Assembly (NCBI GenBank): GCA_024277955.1
Contig: JAJRUE010000157.1
Location: 1-18,104 of the forward strand
DNA length: 18,104 nucleotides
Origin: Alphaproteobacteria bacterium
GTDB lineage: Bacteria; Pseudomonadota; Alphaproteobacteria; Rhodobacterales; Rhodobacteraceae
Reading direction: 5' to 3'
Positions 1 through 6,569 of this stretch are shown here, piece by piece. The notes beneath the pieces are model-generated. The model searched no databases, was not told the DNA's origin, and saw nothing but the letters and a program-made list of their open reading frames with translations. Position numbers and translations under genes: made by a program. Within the stretch, counting starts at the first letter, position 1. Every line of letters starts with the position of its first letter.

Positions 1-109
1 ACTGAGCCGGACGGGGGCTGCATGGCGCGCGGATGCGCCCGTGCGGGCTGGGTGCGCCTGCGGGATGGGGGACGTTGAGCGAATTTGGAAAACCAGGGGG
101 GCGGACAGC

Positions 110-319
110 ATGCCGACCAGAATCGAAATCGAAGAAATCGACCGGATCGTGGACAAGTATCTGGAAGATCGCGCCAAGGCCGCAGAGTTGAAACGGGCCC
201 TGCACGCGGATTTTGCGCGCAACCCGCCGGGGCGCGATGTGGCGTCGCGCGATGGTGCGCAGGATGATGCGGACGAGGATGACGATGCCGTGGACTTGTG
301 GGATAACCTGCCGGTCTGA
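110..319 (+). CDS. Small acidic hypothetical protein
   Basis: A 69-residue protein that I do not recognise. The N-terminal half (residues 1-40) is charged and probably helical, with regularly spaced Ile, Leu and Ala. The C-terminal third carries an acidic run (residues 50-61, mostly Asp, Ala and Glu) and ends in WDNLPV. There is no signal peptide or membrane segment, so it is probably cytosolic. I chose the ATG at 110 because a G-rich Shine-Dalgarno-like run (AGGGGGG) lies just upstream. An in-frame start at 41 would add 23 Cys/Gly/Arg-rich residues that look non-coding. It converges on the acyl-CoA dehydrogenase gene, with a double hairpin between them. Codon use matches the neighbours. Function unknown. 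Confidence 0.6.
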   Translation: MPTRIEIEEIDRIVDKYLEDRAKAAELKRALHADFARNPPGRDVASRDGAQDDADEDDDAVDLWDNLPV

Positions 320-367
320 ACCTGGATAATCCCCGTCTTTTCAAGAATATGGATCGCGGCCCGGTAG

Positions 368-418
368 CCCAGGGTTTTTGAAAAAAACCTTGGGCAAGGC
401 GCTTGCAAGCGCCTTGCC
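368..418 (-). terminator. Double hairpin between convergent genes
   Basis: Two adjacent inverted repeats fill the gap between the small protein gene and the end of the acyl-CoA dehydrogenase gene. The first (368-394) pairs CCCAGGGTTTTT with AAAAACCTTGGG, with one G-T wobble. The second (393-418) is a perfect 26-bp palindrome centred on TTGCAA. Read on the minus strand, the GC-rich hairpin comes first and is followed within about 6 bases by a run of seven T, which suits a terminator for the acyl-CoA dehydrogenase. On the plus strand there is no T-run after the hairpins, so termination there is less certain. Confidence 0.6.
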
Positions 419-430
419 GCCCTGCGGGCT

Positions 431-1672
431 TCAGACCGGCTGTTGCGTGTGCCGCTTGAGTTCGGCGCGCGCCACCTGCCGGCGGTGCACCGCATCCGGC
501 CCGTCGGCCAGCCGCAAGGTGCGCAGCGCTGTCCATTGCCGGGCCAGCGGCGTGTCCTGGCTGATCCCCTGGGCGCCGAACATCTGCACCGCCTGATCGG
601 TGATCTCCAGCGCTATGCGCGGTGCTTCGACCTTGATCATGCTGATCCAGGGAGCAGCCGCGCGCGCGTCGCCCCGGTCCATCATCCACGCCGCCTTGAG
701 ACACAACAGCCGCGCCTGTTCGATCTCCATCCGGGCGCGCGCGATGATGTCGTGGTTTTCGCCCAGCTGCGCCAGCGGCTTGCCGAAGGCCTCGCGGCTC
801 AGCGCGCGCCGGCACAGCAGTTCCAGCGCCTTTTCCGCCTGCCCGATCGCGCGCATGCAGTGGTGGATGCGCCCCGGCCCGAGCCTTCCCTGCGCGATCT
901 CGAAGCCGCGGCCTTCGCCCAGCAGCAGGTTTTCCACCGGCACCCGCACGTCGGTGAACCGGAAATGCATGTGCCCGTGCGGCGCGTCGTCGTGGCCGTA
1001 GACCTGCATGGCGCGGATCTTTTCGATGCCCGGCGTGTCGGCGGGCACCACGATCATCGAGTGGCGCTGGTGCCGGGGCGCGTCGGCGTCGCCGGTCCTG
1101 ACCATCACGATGTAAACCGCGCAGCGCGGATCGCCCGCCCCGGTGGCCCACCATTTTTCGCCGTTCAGCACATAGTCGTCGCCGTCGCGCAGGCAGGACA
1201 TGGCGATGTTGGTGGCGTCCGACGAGGCCACGTCGGGTTCGGTCATCAGGTAGGCCGACCGGATTTCGCCCGCCAGCAGCGGTTTCAGCCAGCGTTCCTT
1301 GAGCGCCGGGCTGGCGTAGCGGTGAAAGACCTCCATGTTGCCGGTGTCGGGGGCGTTGCAGTTGAAGACTTCGGGGGCGAGGTGGGACTTGCCCATTTCC
1401 TCGGCGAGGTAGGCGTATTCCACCGTGGTCAGCCCCGGCCCGTCCGCGTCTTCGCCGGTCAGAAAGAAGTTCCACAAGCCCCGTTCGCGGGCCCGCGCCT
1501 TGAGGGTTTCGAGGATCTCGGTCTGGCGCGGGGTAAAGCTCCAACGGTCGCCGATGTCGACCTCGGCCAGGAATGCCTGGTCGAGCGGTGCGATCTCGTC
1601 GCGGATCATGTCGGTGACGGCTTGGTGAATGGGGGCGAGGCGGTCGCTCATCCCCAGGGCCATGTTGGTCAT
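431..1672 (-). CDS. Acyl-CoA dehydrogenase, ACAD10/11-like (LvaC-type)
   Basis: A 413-residue FAD-dependent acyl-CoA dehydrogenase of normal family length. The helical N-terminal domain covers roughly residues 10-135. The conserved FAD/substrate segment TEPDVASSDATN is at 144-155 and is followed by the beta domain. The C-terminal helical domain contains the FGAQGIS stretch and ends with RLADGPDAVH (387-396), a pattern typical of the ACAD10/ACAD11-like branch. The ATG at 1672 has a perfect AAGGAGG five bases upstream, which settles the start even though the frame stays open further. It is divergent from a kinase of the APH family across 96 bp. In Pseudomonas putida LvaC and mammalian ACAD10/11, such dehydrogenases act with an APH-like kinase to convert 4-hydroxyacyl-CoA through a phosphorylated intermediate. 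That role is inferred here; a plain medium- or branched-chain acyl-CoA dehydrogenase is the alternative. Confidence 0.93.
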   Translation of the reverse strand: MTNMALGMSDRLAPIHQAVTDMIRDEIAPLDQAFLAEVDIGDRWSFTPRQTEILETLKARARERGLWNFFLTGEDADGPGLTTVEYAYLAEEMGKSHLAPEVFNCNAPDTGNMEVFHRYASPALKERWLKPLLAGEIRSAYLMTEPDVASSDATNIAMSCLRDGDDYVLNGEKWWATGAGDPRCAVYIVMVRTGDADAPRHQRHSMIVVPADTPGIEKIRAMQVYGHDDAPHGHMHFRFTDVRVPVENLLLGEGRGFEIAQGRLGPGRIHHCMRAIGQAEKALELLCRRALSREAFGKPLAQLGENHDIIARARMEIEQARLLCLKAAWMMDRGDARAAAPWISMIKVEAPRIALEITDQAVQMFGAQGISQDTPLARQWTALRTLRLADGPDAVHRRQVARAELKRHTQQPV

Positions 1673-1768
1673 GGTTGCCTCCTTCGATTGCCGGGCCACG
1701 AAACGCCGGGCGCGGCGCGGTGTCAATCGGCCATTGCACAGGCGGCCGGATTTTCGCAAGCTTGGCGG
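1673..1768. promoter_or_regulatory. Divergent promoter region, dehydrogenase/kinase
   Basis: This 96-bp gap separates the divergent starts of the acyl-CoA dehydrogenase (minus) and the kinase (plus) and must hold at least the dehydrogenase promoter. The strong Shine-Dalgarno AAGGAGG of the minus-strand gene sits at about 1678-1684. No clear -35/-10 pair or operator palindrome could be picked out by eye, so only the location is claimed. Confidence 0.4.
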
Positions 1769-2797
1769 ATGATCGAGGGTCTTGGCATATCCGAAGCCGC
1801 GCTGCAGGCGTGGCTGGCGCAGCATCTGCCGGACGGCGGGGCGCTGCGCGGCGTGGAAAAGTTCGGCACCGGCCAGTCGAACCCGACCTACCGGCTGCGG
1901 ATGGCGGGCGGCGACTGGGTGCTGCGGGCCAAGCCTCCGGGAAAGCTGCTGAAATCGGCGCACATGGTGGAACGCGAATACCGGGTGATGCGGGCGCTGG
2001 CGGGCAGCGGTGTGCCGGTGCCGCGGATGCTGGCGCTGGCCGAAGACGGGGCTTCCCCCATCGGGCGGGCGTTTTTCGTGATGGAGCATGTCGAGGGGCG
2101 GATTTTCTGGGATCCGGCGCTGCCCGGCCTGGCGCCAGGCGAACGCGGCGCGATCTATGATGCGATGAACGCGACCCTGGCGGCGCTGCATTCGGTGGAT
2201 GTGGCGGCGGTGGGGCTGGCGGATTTCGGCAAGCCCGGAAACTACTTCGCCCGCCAGGTCGAGCGCTGGAGCAAGCAGTATCTGGCCGCGGCGCGCGTAC
2301 CGCGCGACGACCTTCTGGCGGTGATGCGCTGGCTGGCGGCGAACATGCCCCCGGACGACGGGCAGGTGGCGCTGGTGCATGGCGATTTCCGGCTGGACAA
2401 CATGATCTTTCACCCCGAGCGCGCGCAGGTGGTGGCCTTGCTGGACTGGGAACTGTCGACGCTGGGCCACCCGCTGGCCGATCTGGCCTATCAATGCGCG
2501 CAGTGGCGGATGTCGCATGCCGGGGTGCTGCGCGGGCTGGCCGGCTGCGACCGCGCCGCCCTGGGGGTGCCGTCGGAAGAGGCCTATGTGGCCGCCTATT
2601 GCGGGCGCCGCGGCCTGGACGGGATCGACAACTGGCGGTTTTACGTGGCGTTTTCGCTGTTTCGTTTCGCCGCGATCCTGGAAGGCGTGGTGCGCCGCGC
2701 GGCGGATGGAAATGCCTCGAACCCCGAAACCGCGCGGGCCTATGGGCGGGCGATCCCGGAGCTGGCCGAAATGGCGGCAGAGCTGGCGGACGGGTAG
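1769..2797 (+). CDS. APH-family phosphotransferase, ACAD10/11 kinase-like (LvaA-type)
   Basis: A 342-residue kinase of the aminoglycoside-phosphotransferase/choline-kinase fold. The N-lobe has a glycine-rich stretch (FGTGQSNPTYRL, about residues 32-43) and an ATP-anchoring Lys in LRAKPPGK. The C-lobe has the catalytic loop HGDFRLDN (H204 to N211) and the metal-binding LLDWELSTLGHP (D226, W227, E228). All expected residues are present, so it is probably active. The 'LDWELSTLGHPLADLA' pattern is typical of the family fused to acyl-CoA dehydrogenase in mammalian ACAD10/11 and found as LvaA in levulinate catabolism, where it phosphorylates the 4-hydroxyl of a 4-hydroxyacyl-CoA. Its divergent partner here is such a dehydrogenase. 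The ATG at 1769 begins the conserved region, although the frame is open far upstream. True antibiotic resistance is unlikely. Confidence 0.9.
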   Translation: MIEGLGISEAALQAWLAQHLPDGGALRGVEKFGTGQSNPTYRLRMAGGDWVLRAKPPGKLLKSAHMVEREYRVMRALAGSGVPVPRMLALAEDGASPIGRAFFVMEHVEGRIFWDPALPGLAPGERGAIYDAMNATLAALHSVDVAAVGLADFGKPGNYFARQVERWSKQYLAAARVPRDDLLAVMRWLAANMPPDDGQVALVHGDFRLDNMIFHPERAQVVALLDWELSTLGHPLADLAYQCAQWRMSHAGVLRGLAGCDRAALGVPSEEAYVAAYCGRRGLDGIDNWRFYVAFSLFRFAAILEGVVRRAADGNASNPETARAYGRAIPELAEMAAELADG

Positions 2798-2802
2798 GGG
2801 TT

Positions 2803-2860
2803 GCGCCCCGCTTCGCGGGTCGCGGCGCCTCCGGCGGGGATATTTTCGGACAGAAGAAGG
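2803..2860 (+). repeat. Rhodobacteraceae-type intergenic element
   Basis: Just after the kinase stop lies a structured GC-rich block. It contains CCCGC-TTC-GCGGG (2807-2819) and CGCC-TCC-GGCG (2826-2836), with CCCC (2806-2809) able to pair with GGGG (2836-2839). It continues as GGGATATTTTCGGACAGAAG. I recall close variants of 'CCTCCGGCGGGGATATTTT...CAGAAGAAG' as highly recurrent 3'-flanking elements in roseobacter genomes; that is memory, not a search. It may act as a terminator or mRNA end-processing signal, since a T-run follows the folded part. Confidence 0.45.
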
Positions 2861-2875
2861 GGAGTGTTTGGGGAC

Positions 2876-2921
2876 GGGCGTTCGGGGGCGGGCGTTTGGT
2901 GGGGCGGGCGTTTGGTGGGGC
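2876..2921 (+). repeat. G-rich 16-bp tandem repeat
   Basis: Two perfect copies of GGGCGTTTGGTGGGGC (2890-2905 and 2906-2921) are preceded by a degenerate 14-base copy (2876-2889). The stretch is non-coding and lies between the kinase and a small membrane protein gene. Runs of three to five G are closely spaced, so the plus strand could form a G-quadruplex. Confidence 0.75.
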
Positions 2922-2943
2922 AGGCGAGCAGGCTGGGGGGTGG

Positions 2944-3159
2944 TCAGGCGAGCAGGATGCCGATGACGACCATCATCAGGCCGATCATGCTGATCCCCAG
3001 CGCCGCGAGGTTCATGGCGACAAGTTGCTGCATGCGGGCCTTCATCGCGTCGGCGGCGAGGTTGGCGGCGCGCGCGCGCATGGCCGCGACGATGCAAAAG
3101 ACCAGCCCGATGACCCCGAGAAAGGCGAGCGCTGCGCCCGACCAGATCAGCCAAACCAT
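2944..3159 (-). CDS. Small two-helix membrane protein
   Basis: A 71-residue hydrophobic protein. Transmembrane helix 1 is about residues 3-27, a short polar Ala/Arg/Lys-rich linker containing RARAANLAADAMKAR follows, and transmembrane helix 2 is about residues 46-70. The linker is positively charged, so both ends probably face the periplasm with the loop in the cytoplasm. The ATG at 3159 has GGGGA about six bases upstream and starts right at the first helix. A longer frame from 3327 would overlap the divergent gapR gene and adds low-complexity residues. I recognise no family. Two-helix proteins of this kind are common and uncharacterised in Rhodobacteraceae. It is divergent from gapR across 145 bp. 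Confidence 0.7.
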   Translation of the reverse strand: MVWLIWSGAALAFLGVIGLVFCIVAAMRARAANLAADAMKARMQQLVAMNLAALGISMIGLMMVVIGILLA

Positions 3160-3304
3160 GATGTATCCCCGCGTTCTGGCGCGATCGGCGCCGTGATCGG
3201 GACCGACTAGCCGAATGCGGGCGTGTGGGCAAGCATTGATCGGGTTGCGCGGGGGGCGCGTGCGCGCTAGGAACGCGCCCTGATCAGCAGTTGAGGGCAG
3301 CCAC

Positions 3305-3562
3305 ATGAGCGATACCAGTTCCGACACGTCTTACCGGGTGACAGCCGACGAATTGCGCCAGTTCATCGAGCGCTACGAGCGGCTGGAAGCCGAAAAGAAG
3401 GACATTGCCGACCAGCAGAAAGAGGTCATGGCCGAAGCCAAGGGGCGCGGCTATGACACGCGGGTGATGCGCAAGCTGGTGGCGATGCGCAAGCGCGACC
3501 GCGAAGACCTGGCCGAAGAAGAGGCGGTTCTGGAAATGTACAAGGAAGCGCTGGGCATGTGA
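3305..3562 (+). CDS. gapR: GapR family DNA-binding protein (DUF2312)
   Basis: An 85-residue protein matching the DUF2312/GapR family over its whole length. After a short polar N-terminus it has ELRQFIERYERLEAEKKDIA (residues 16-35), a long coiled-coil-forming helix, then KEVMAEAKGRGYDTRVMRKL, the characteristic basic segment of the family, and an acidic C-terminal helix. In Caulobacter crescentus GapR is a nucleoid-associated protein that clamps overtwisted DNA ahead of polymerases and helps topoisomerases. The length is close to that of the Caulobacter protein. The start is supported by GAGGG eight bases upstream of the ATG. It stands alone, with the next gene convergent 12 bp downstream. 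The same chromosomal role is inferred from the family. Confidence 0.95.
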   Translation: MSDTSSDTSYRVTADELRQFIERYERLEAEKKDIADQQKEVMAEAKGRGYDTRVMRKLVAMRKRDREDLAEEEAVLEMYKEALGM

Positions 3563-3574
3563 GCCGCGCCCTTT

Positions 3575-4471
3575 TCAGGGCGAGATGAAGTTGATCCCTG
3601 GCAGGCGGGCGATTTCCAGCAGGTCGTCTTCGTAATCCTCGGTCAGCCGTTCCACCAGTTCGCTGGTCCAGCCGGGCACGTCCAGTTCTTCTTCAACCGC
3701 CTCTTCCAGCGCGTATTTGTCGAGAAAGGCCGCCAGGATGCGCCGGCGCTGGATTTCGTTGCGCGGCGGGTGGCTGGCGAGATAGGCGCGCAGCCGGCGC
3801 ATGCCTTCGCGCGCCATGATCGGGGCGAGGATGTTGAAGCCGCCGTTCAGCCGGATCGATGGGTCGTGGCCGGAAACTTCGCGGATCACCTCGGGCCAGA
3901 TAAGCGGCGTGTCTTCGTTGCACCAGACGGTGAGCGGGCAGTCGGGGTTGGCCTCTTTTATCGCCAGGATCACGTCGGACCAGCGGATCTGGTCCAGGTT
4001 GACGCCGTCGAGGAACGCTTCGAAGTCGCGCATCCCCTGGCTCTTGTGGCGAAAGGCGGCGGGGATGAAGGTGGCCGGGTTGCGGATCGCGATGAAGAAT
4101 TCCACCGGCAGGCCGGCGAAAACGTTGCGCAGCCAGGTCGGCTTGAACCCGGCCTTGTCGTAGAGCATGCCGTTTTCGAAAATCCGCGAGGTCACGCAGA
4201 TAAAGTCTTCGTGGGTCAGCACGACCCGTTCGGTGCTGTCGTCATCGACGATCGAGTCGATCAGCATGTCGCGCGAATCCTCGCTCGCCTCTTTGCCGCG
4301 CAGCTTCTGGGCGGCGCGGATCACGGTTTTCCGGTAGCGGCCGGGGCCGGGGACCGAGATACCTTCCTTGGCAAGGCGCCCCTTGTTCTGTAGCAGCGTT
4401 TTCAGCAGCCGCTCTTCGTCGGTGCAATGCGCGCCCAGGTGGATTGCGACCTGCATGTATCCCTGCTGCAT
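3575..4471 (-). CDS. Sulfotransferase-like hypothetical protein
   Basis: A 298-residue soluble protein with no signal peptide or membrane helix. The N-terminus (VAIHLGAHCTDEERLLKTLL, residues 8-27) has the beta-strand/loop/helix pattern that opens PAPS-dependent sulfotransferases ('HIGTHKTGTTSLQ'), followed by GISVPGPGRYR. However, the Lys-Thr-Gly-Thr-Thr core of the phosphosulfate-binding loop is replaced by Cys-Thr-Asp-Glu-Glu. Further on, FFIAIRNPATFIPAAFRHK (about 125-143) resembles the second PAPS-binding segment ('RxPxxxxxS'). So it may be a sulfotransferase-fold protein that has lost or changed catalysis. The C-terminus is acidic. Start: ATG at 4471; an alternative ATG at 4456 has AGGGA close upstream and would begin directly at the conserved strand. 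Divergent from the ABC permease by 76 bp. Function unknown. Confidence 0.75.
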   Translation of the reverse strand: MQQGYMQVAIHLGAHCTDEERLLKTLLQNKGRLAKEGISVPGPGRYRKTVIRAAQKLRGKEASEDSRDMLIDSIVDDDSTERVVLTHEDFICVTSRIFENGMLYDKAGFKPTWLRNVFAGLPVEFFIAIRNPATFIPAAFRHKSQGMRDFEAFLDGVNLDQIRWSDVILAIKEANPDCPLTVWCNEDTPLIWPEVIREVSGHDPSIRLNGGFNILAPIMAREGMRRLRAYLASHPPRNEIQRRRILAAFLDKYALEEAVEEELDVPGWTSELVERLTEDYEDDLLEIARLPGINFISP

Positions 4472-4547
4472 GGCTTGTTCTTGTGTTTGGGCGAGTATAG
4501 CCGGAATTCTGGACAGTGGAACCGCTATTGGCTATGCCGGGCGGGCA

Positions 4548-6212
4548 ATGACCGATAGAAATAGTCAGATTCCCGTTCCAACCCGCCGCGCCCTCCGGTT
4601 CGAGCCCTGGTCGCTGGGGGCGCTGGCGATTGCGCTGGTCGTCGTGCTGCCGGTGGCGGCGGTGGTCTGGACGGCGCTGACGCCGTCGCAGAACGTCTGG
4701 CCGCAGCTGTTGGCCACGACCCTGCCGCGCTACCTGAAAAACACCGCGATCCTGGTGGTTTCGGTGGGCGCGCTGTCGGCGGTCTTCGGCACGCTCAGCG
4801 CCTGGCTGGTCACCATGTACCGGTTTCCGGGGTCGCGGTTTTTTGCCTGGGCGCTGCTGCTACCGCTGTCGATCCCGGCCTATGTGGGGGCCTATGCGCT
4901 GGTGGATTTCCTGGAATACGCCGGCCCGGTGCAGGCCACGCTGCGCGAGATCTTTGGCTGGCAAACCGCCCGCGACTACTGGTTTTTCGAGATCCGGTCG
5001 ATGGCGGCGGCGGTGGTGGTGCTGTCGGCGTCGCTGACGCCTTACGTGTTCCTGATGGTGCGCGCGGCGCTGCGCGAACAAAGTGCAGCGACCTACGAGG
5101 TGGCCCGCGCCCTGGGCGCCGGCGCGTTTGCGCGGTTCTTTCGCGTCGGCCTGCCGCTGGTGCGCCCGGCGGTGGCCGCGGGCACTGCGATCGTGATGAT
5201 GGAAACCGTAAGCGACTTTGGCGCGGTGTCGTACTTTTCGGTGCAGACCCTGACCACCGGGATCTTCAGCACCTGGCTCGAGGGCGGCAACCGCGCCGGC
5301 GCGGCCCAGATCGCCAGCGTCGTGCTGGTGGCGGTTTTCGTGCTGGTGGCGCTGGAAAAGAAAAGCCGCGGGCAGTCGCGCTTCTACCATCTTTCGCGCC
5401 AGCACCGCGCGGTTTCCCCCCCCCGGCTTGCGGGCGCGCGCGGCTGGCTGGCGGCGCTGTTCTGCGCGCTGCCGTTTGCGGTGGGCTTCGTGCTGCCGGT
5501 GGGGGTGTTCGTGTCGCATGCCTTCGGCGGCGCCGGAAGCTGGCTCGATCCCGGTCTGCTGCGGGCGCTCGCAAACACGCTGCTGGTCGGCGGGATCGCG
5601 GCGGTGGCGACGGTGGCGGGGGCGATCTCCATGGTCTACGGGGTGCGCATGACCGGCCGCAGGCTGCCGGCGCTGCTGCTGCCGCTGACCACCATCGGCT
5701 ACGCGGCGCCGGGCGCGGTGCTGGCGGTGGGCATCCTGTTTCCGCTGTCGTTCCTGGACCACCGGCTTGCCGACCTGGTCGAGGCGCTCACCGGCCGCAA
5801 TATCGGCCTGGTGCTGACCGGGTCGGCATTCGCGGTGATCTTTGCCTATTTCGTGCGCTTCTTCGCCATTGCCCAGGGCGCCACCGACAGCGCCTTCGGC
5901 CGGGTCTCGCCGTCTCTGGCGATGGCGGCGCGCTCGCTCGGGCAGGGGCCGGGGGGGACGCTGCGCCGGGTCCATTTACCGCTGATCCGGGGCTCGGTGG
6001 GCACGGCGCTGCTGCTGGTCTTCGTGGACTGCGTCAAGGAACTCCCGGCGACGCTGCTGCTGCGGCCGTTCAACTTCAACACCCTGTCGACGCGGGTTTA
6101 CGACAAGGCGTCGCTGGAACAGATCGCCCAGGCGTCGCCGGCGGCGCTGATGGTGATCGGGGTGGGCCTGGTGGCGGTGGTGCTGCTGGTCCGGGGCAAC
6201 GGCCGCACCTGA
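4548..6212 (+). CDS. FbpB-type fused ABC transporter permease (ferric iron or similar)
   Basis: A 554-residue inner-membrane protein made of two tandem binding-protein-dependent permease domains, each with about six helices. The first half carries the cytoplasmic EAA loop YEVARALGAGAFARFFRVGLP (183-203). The second carries MAARSLGQGPGGTLRRVHLP (459-478), and the C-terminal KELPATLLLRPFNFNTLSTR stretch is typical of the FbpB/AfuB/FutB branch. Such permeases usually import ferric iron with a periplasmic binding protein and an ATPase; relatives such as AfuB move phosphorylated sugars, so the substrate is open. Neither a binding protein nor an ATPase of this system is adjacent. The ATG at 4548 precedes a short polar tail and the first helix; the ribosome site is weak. 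A run of nine C (5416-5424) lies in the linker between domains. Moderately sure of iron, very sure of the fold. Confidence 0.88.
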   Translation: MTDRNSQIPVPTRRALRFEPWSLGALAIALVVVLPVAAVVWTALTPSQNVWPQLLATTLPRYLKNTAILVVSVGALSAVFGTLSAWLVTMYRFPGSRFFAWALLLPLSIPAYVGAYALVDFLEYAGPVQATLREIFGWQTARDYWFFEIRSMAAAVVVLSASLTPYVFLMVRAALREQSAATYEVARALGAGAFARFFRVGLPLVRPAVAAGTAIVMMETVSDFGAVSYFSVQTLTTGIFSTWLEGGNRAGAAQIASVVLVAVFVLVALEKKSRGQSRFYHLSRQHRAVSPPRLAGARGWLAALFCALPFAVGFVLPVGVFVSHAFGGAGSWLDPGLLRALANTLLVGGIAAVATVAGAISMVYGVRMTGRRLPALLLPLTTIGYAAPGAVLAVGILFPLSFLDHRLADLVEALTGRNIGLVLTGSAFAVIFAYFVRFFAIAQGATDSAFGRVSPSLAMAARSLGQGPGGTLRRVHLPLIRGSVGTALLLVFVDCVKELPATLLLRPFNFNTLSTRVYDKASLEQIAQASPAALMVIGVGLVAVVLLVRGNGRT

Positions 6213-6274
6213 CGCGCACCGGCCGCGGCCAGCCCCTTGCGCGACGAATGTGAACATCGTAAACGCGTGCCCGA

Positions 6275-6350
6275 GCCCCTATAGCTCAGCTGGTAGAGCA
6301 GCTGATTTGTAATCAGCAGGTCCGCGGTTCGAGTCCGTGTGGGGGCACCA
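6275..6350 (+). tRNA. tRNA-Thr (anticodon TGT)
   Basis: A 76-base cloverleaf. The acceptor stem GCCCCTA pairs with TGGGGGC, the D-arm is GCTCAGCTGGTAGAGC, the anticodon stem GCTGA/TCAGC encloses the loop TTTGTAA (anticodon TGT), and the T-arm is GCGGTTCGAGTCCGT. The CCA end is encoded at 6348-6350. It reads ACA threonine codons, and others by wobble. Confidence 0.95.
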
Positions 6351-6355
6351 TGACC

Positions 6356-6378
6356 AACGGCCCGTTTGGGTCCGTTTT
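6356..6378 (+). terminator. Terminator of tRNA-Thr
   Basis: Six bases after the tRNA, AACGGCCC pairs across the loop GTTT with GGGTCCGTT (one bulged T) and runs into TTTT. Position and shape fit a short intrinsic terminator for the tRNA transcript. Confidence 0.55.
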
Positions 6379-6569
6379 CCCGCACGGAAATGCCGAACCA
6401 ATGGACGCCGCGATGTGCAGCGGCGTTCCGGCAAGGCTTGTCGCACGCGACCAATGGGGGGCGCGGGCCGACAGACGCCACTTGCGCCGGATCGAAAACT
6501 GTTGCTACCCAATGCGGGTTTGTAACCTGCGGAGCCCCGGGCTTCGCCTTTGACTGCGGGCGGGCGGCC

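Noticed and set aside
1769..2797. Antibiotic resistance by aminoglycoside phosphorylation
   Set aside because: The APH fold is shared, but the ACAD10/11-type motifs and the divergent acyl-CoA dehydrogenase point to metabolism.
1673..3232. Upstream extension of the acyl-CoA dehydrogenase frame on the minus strand by 520 residues
   Set aside because: It runs antisense to the kinase gene, is full of Arg, His, Gln and Pro, shows no domain, and the perfect Shine-Dalgarno at the ATG at 1672 fixes the start.
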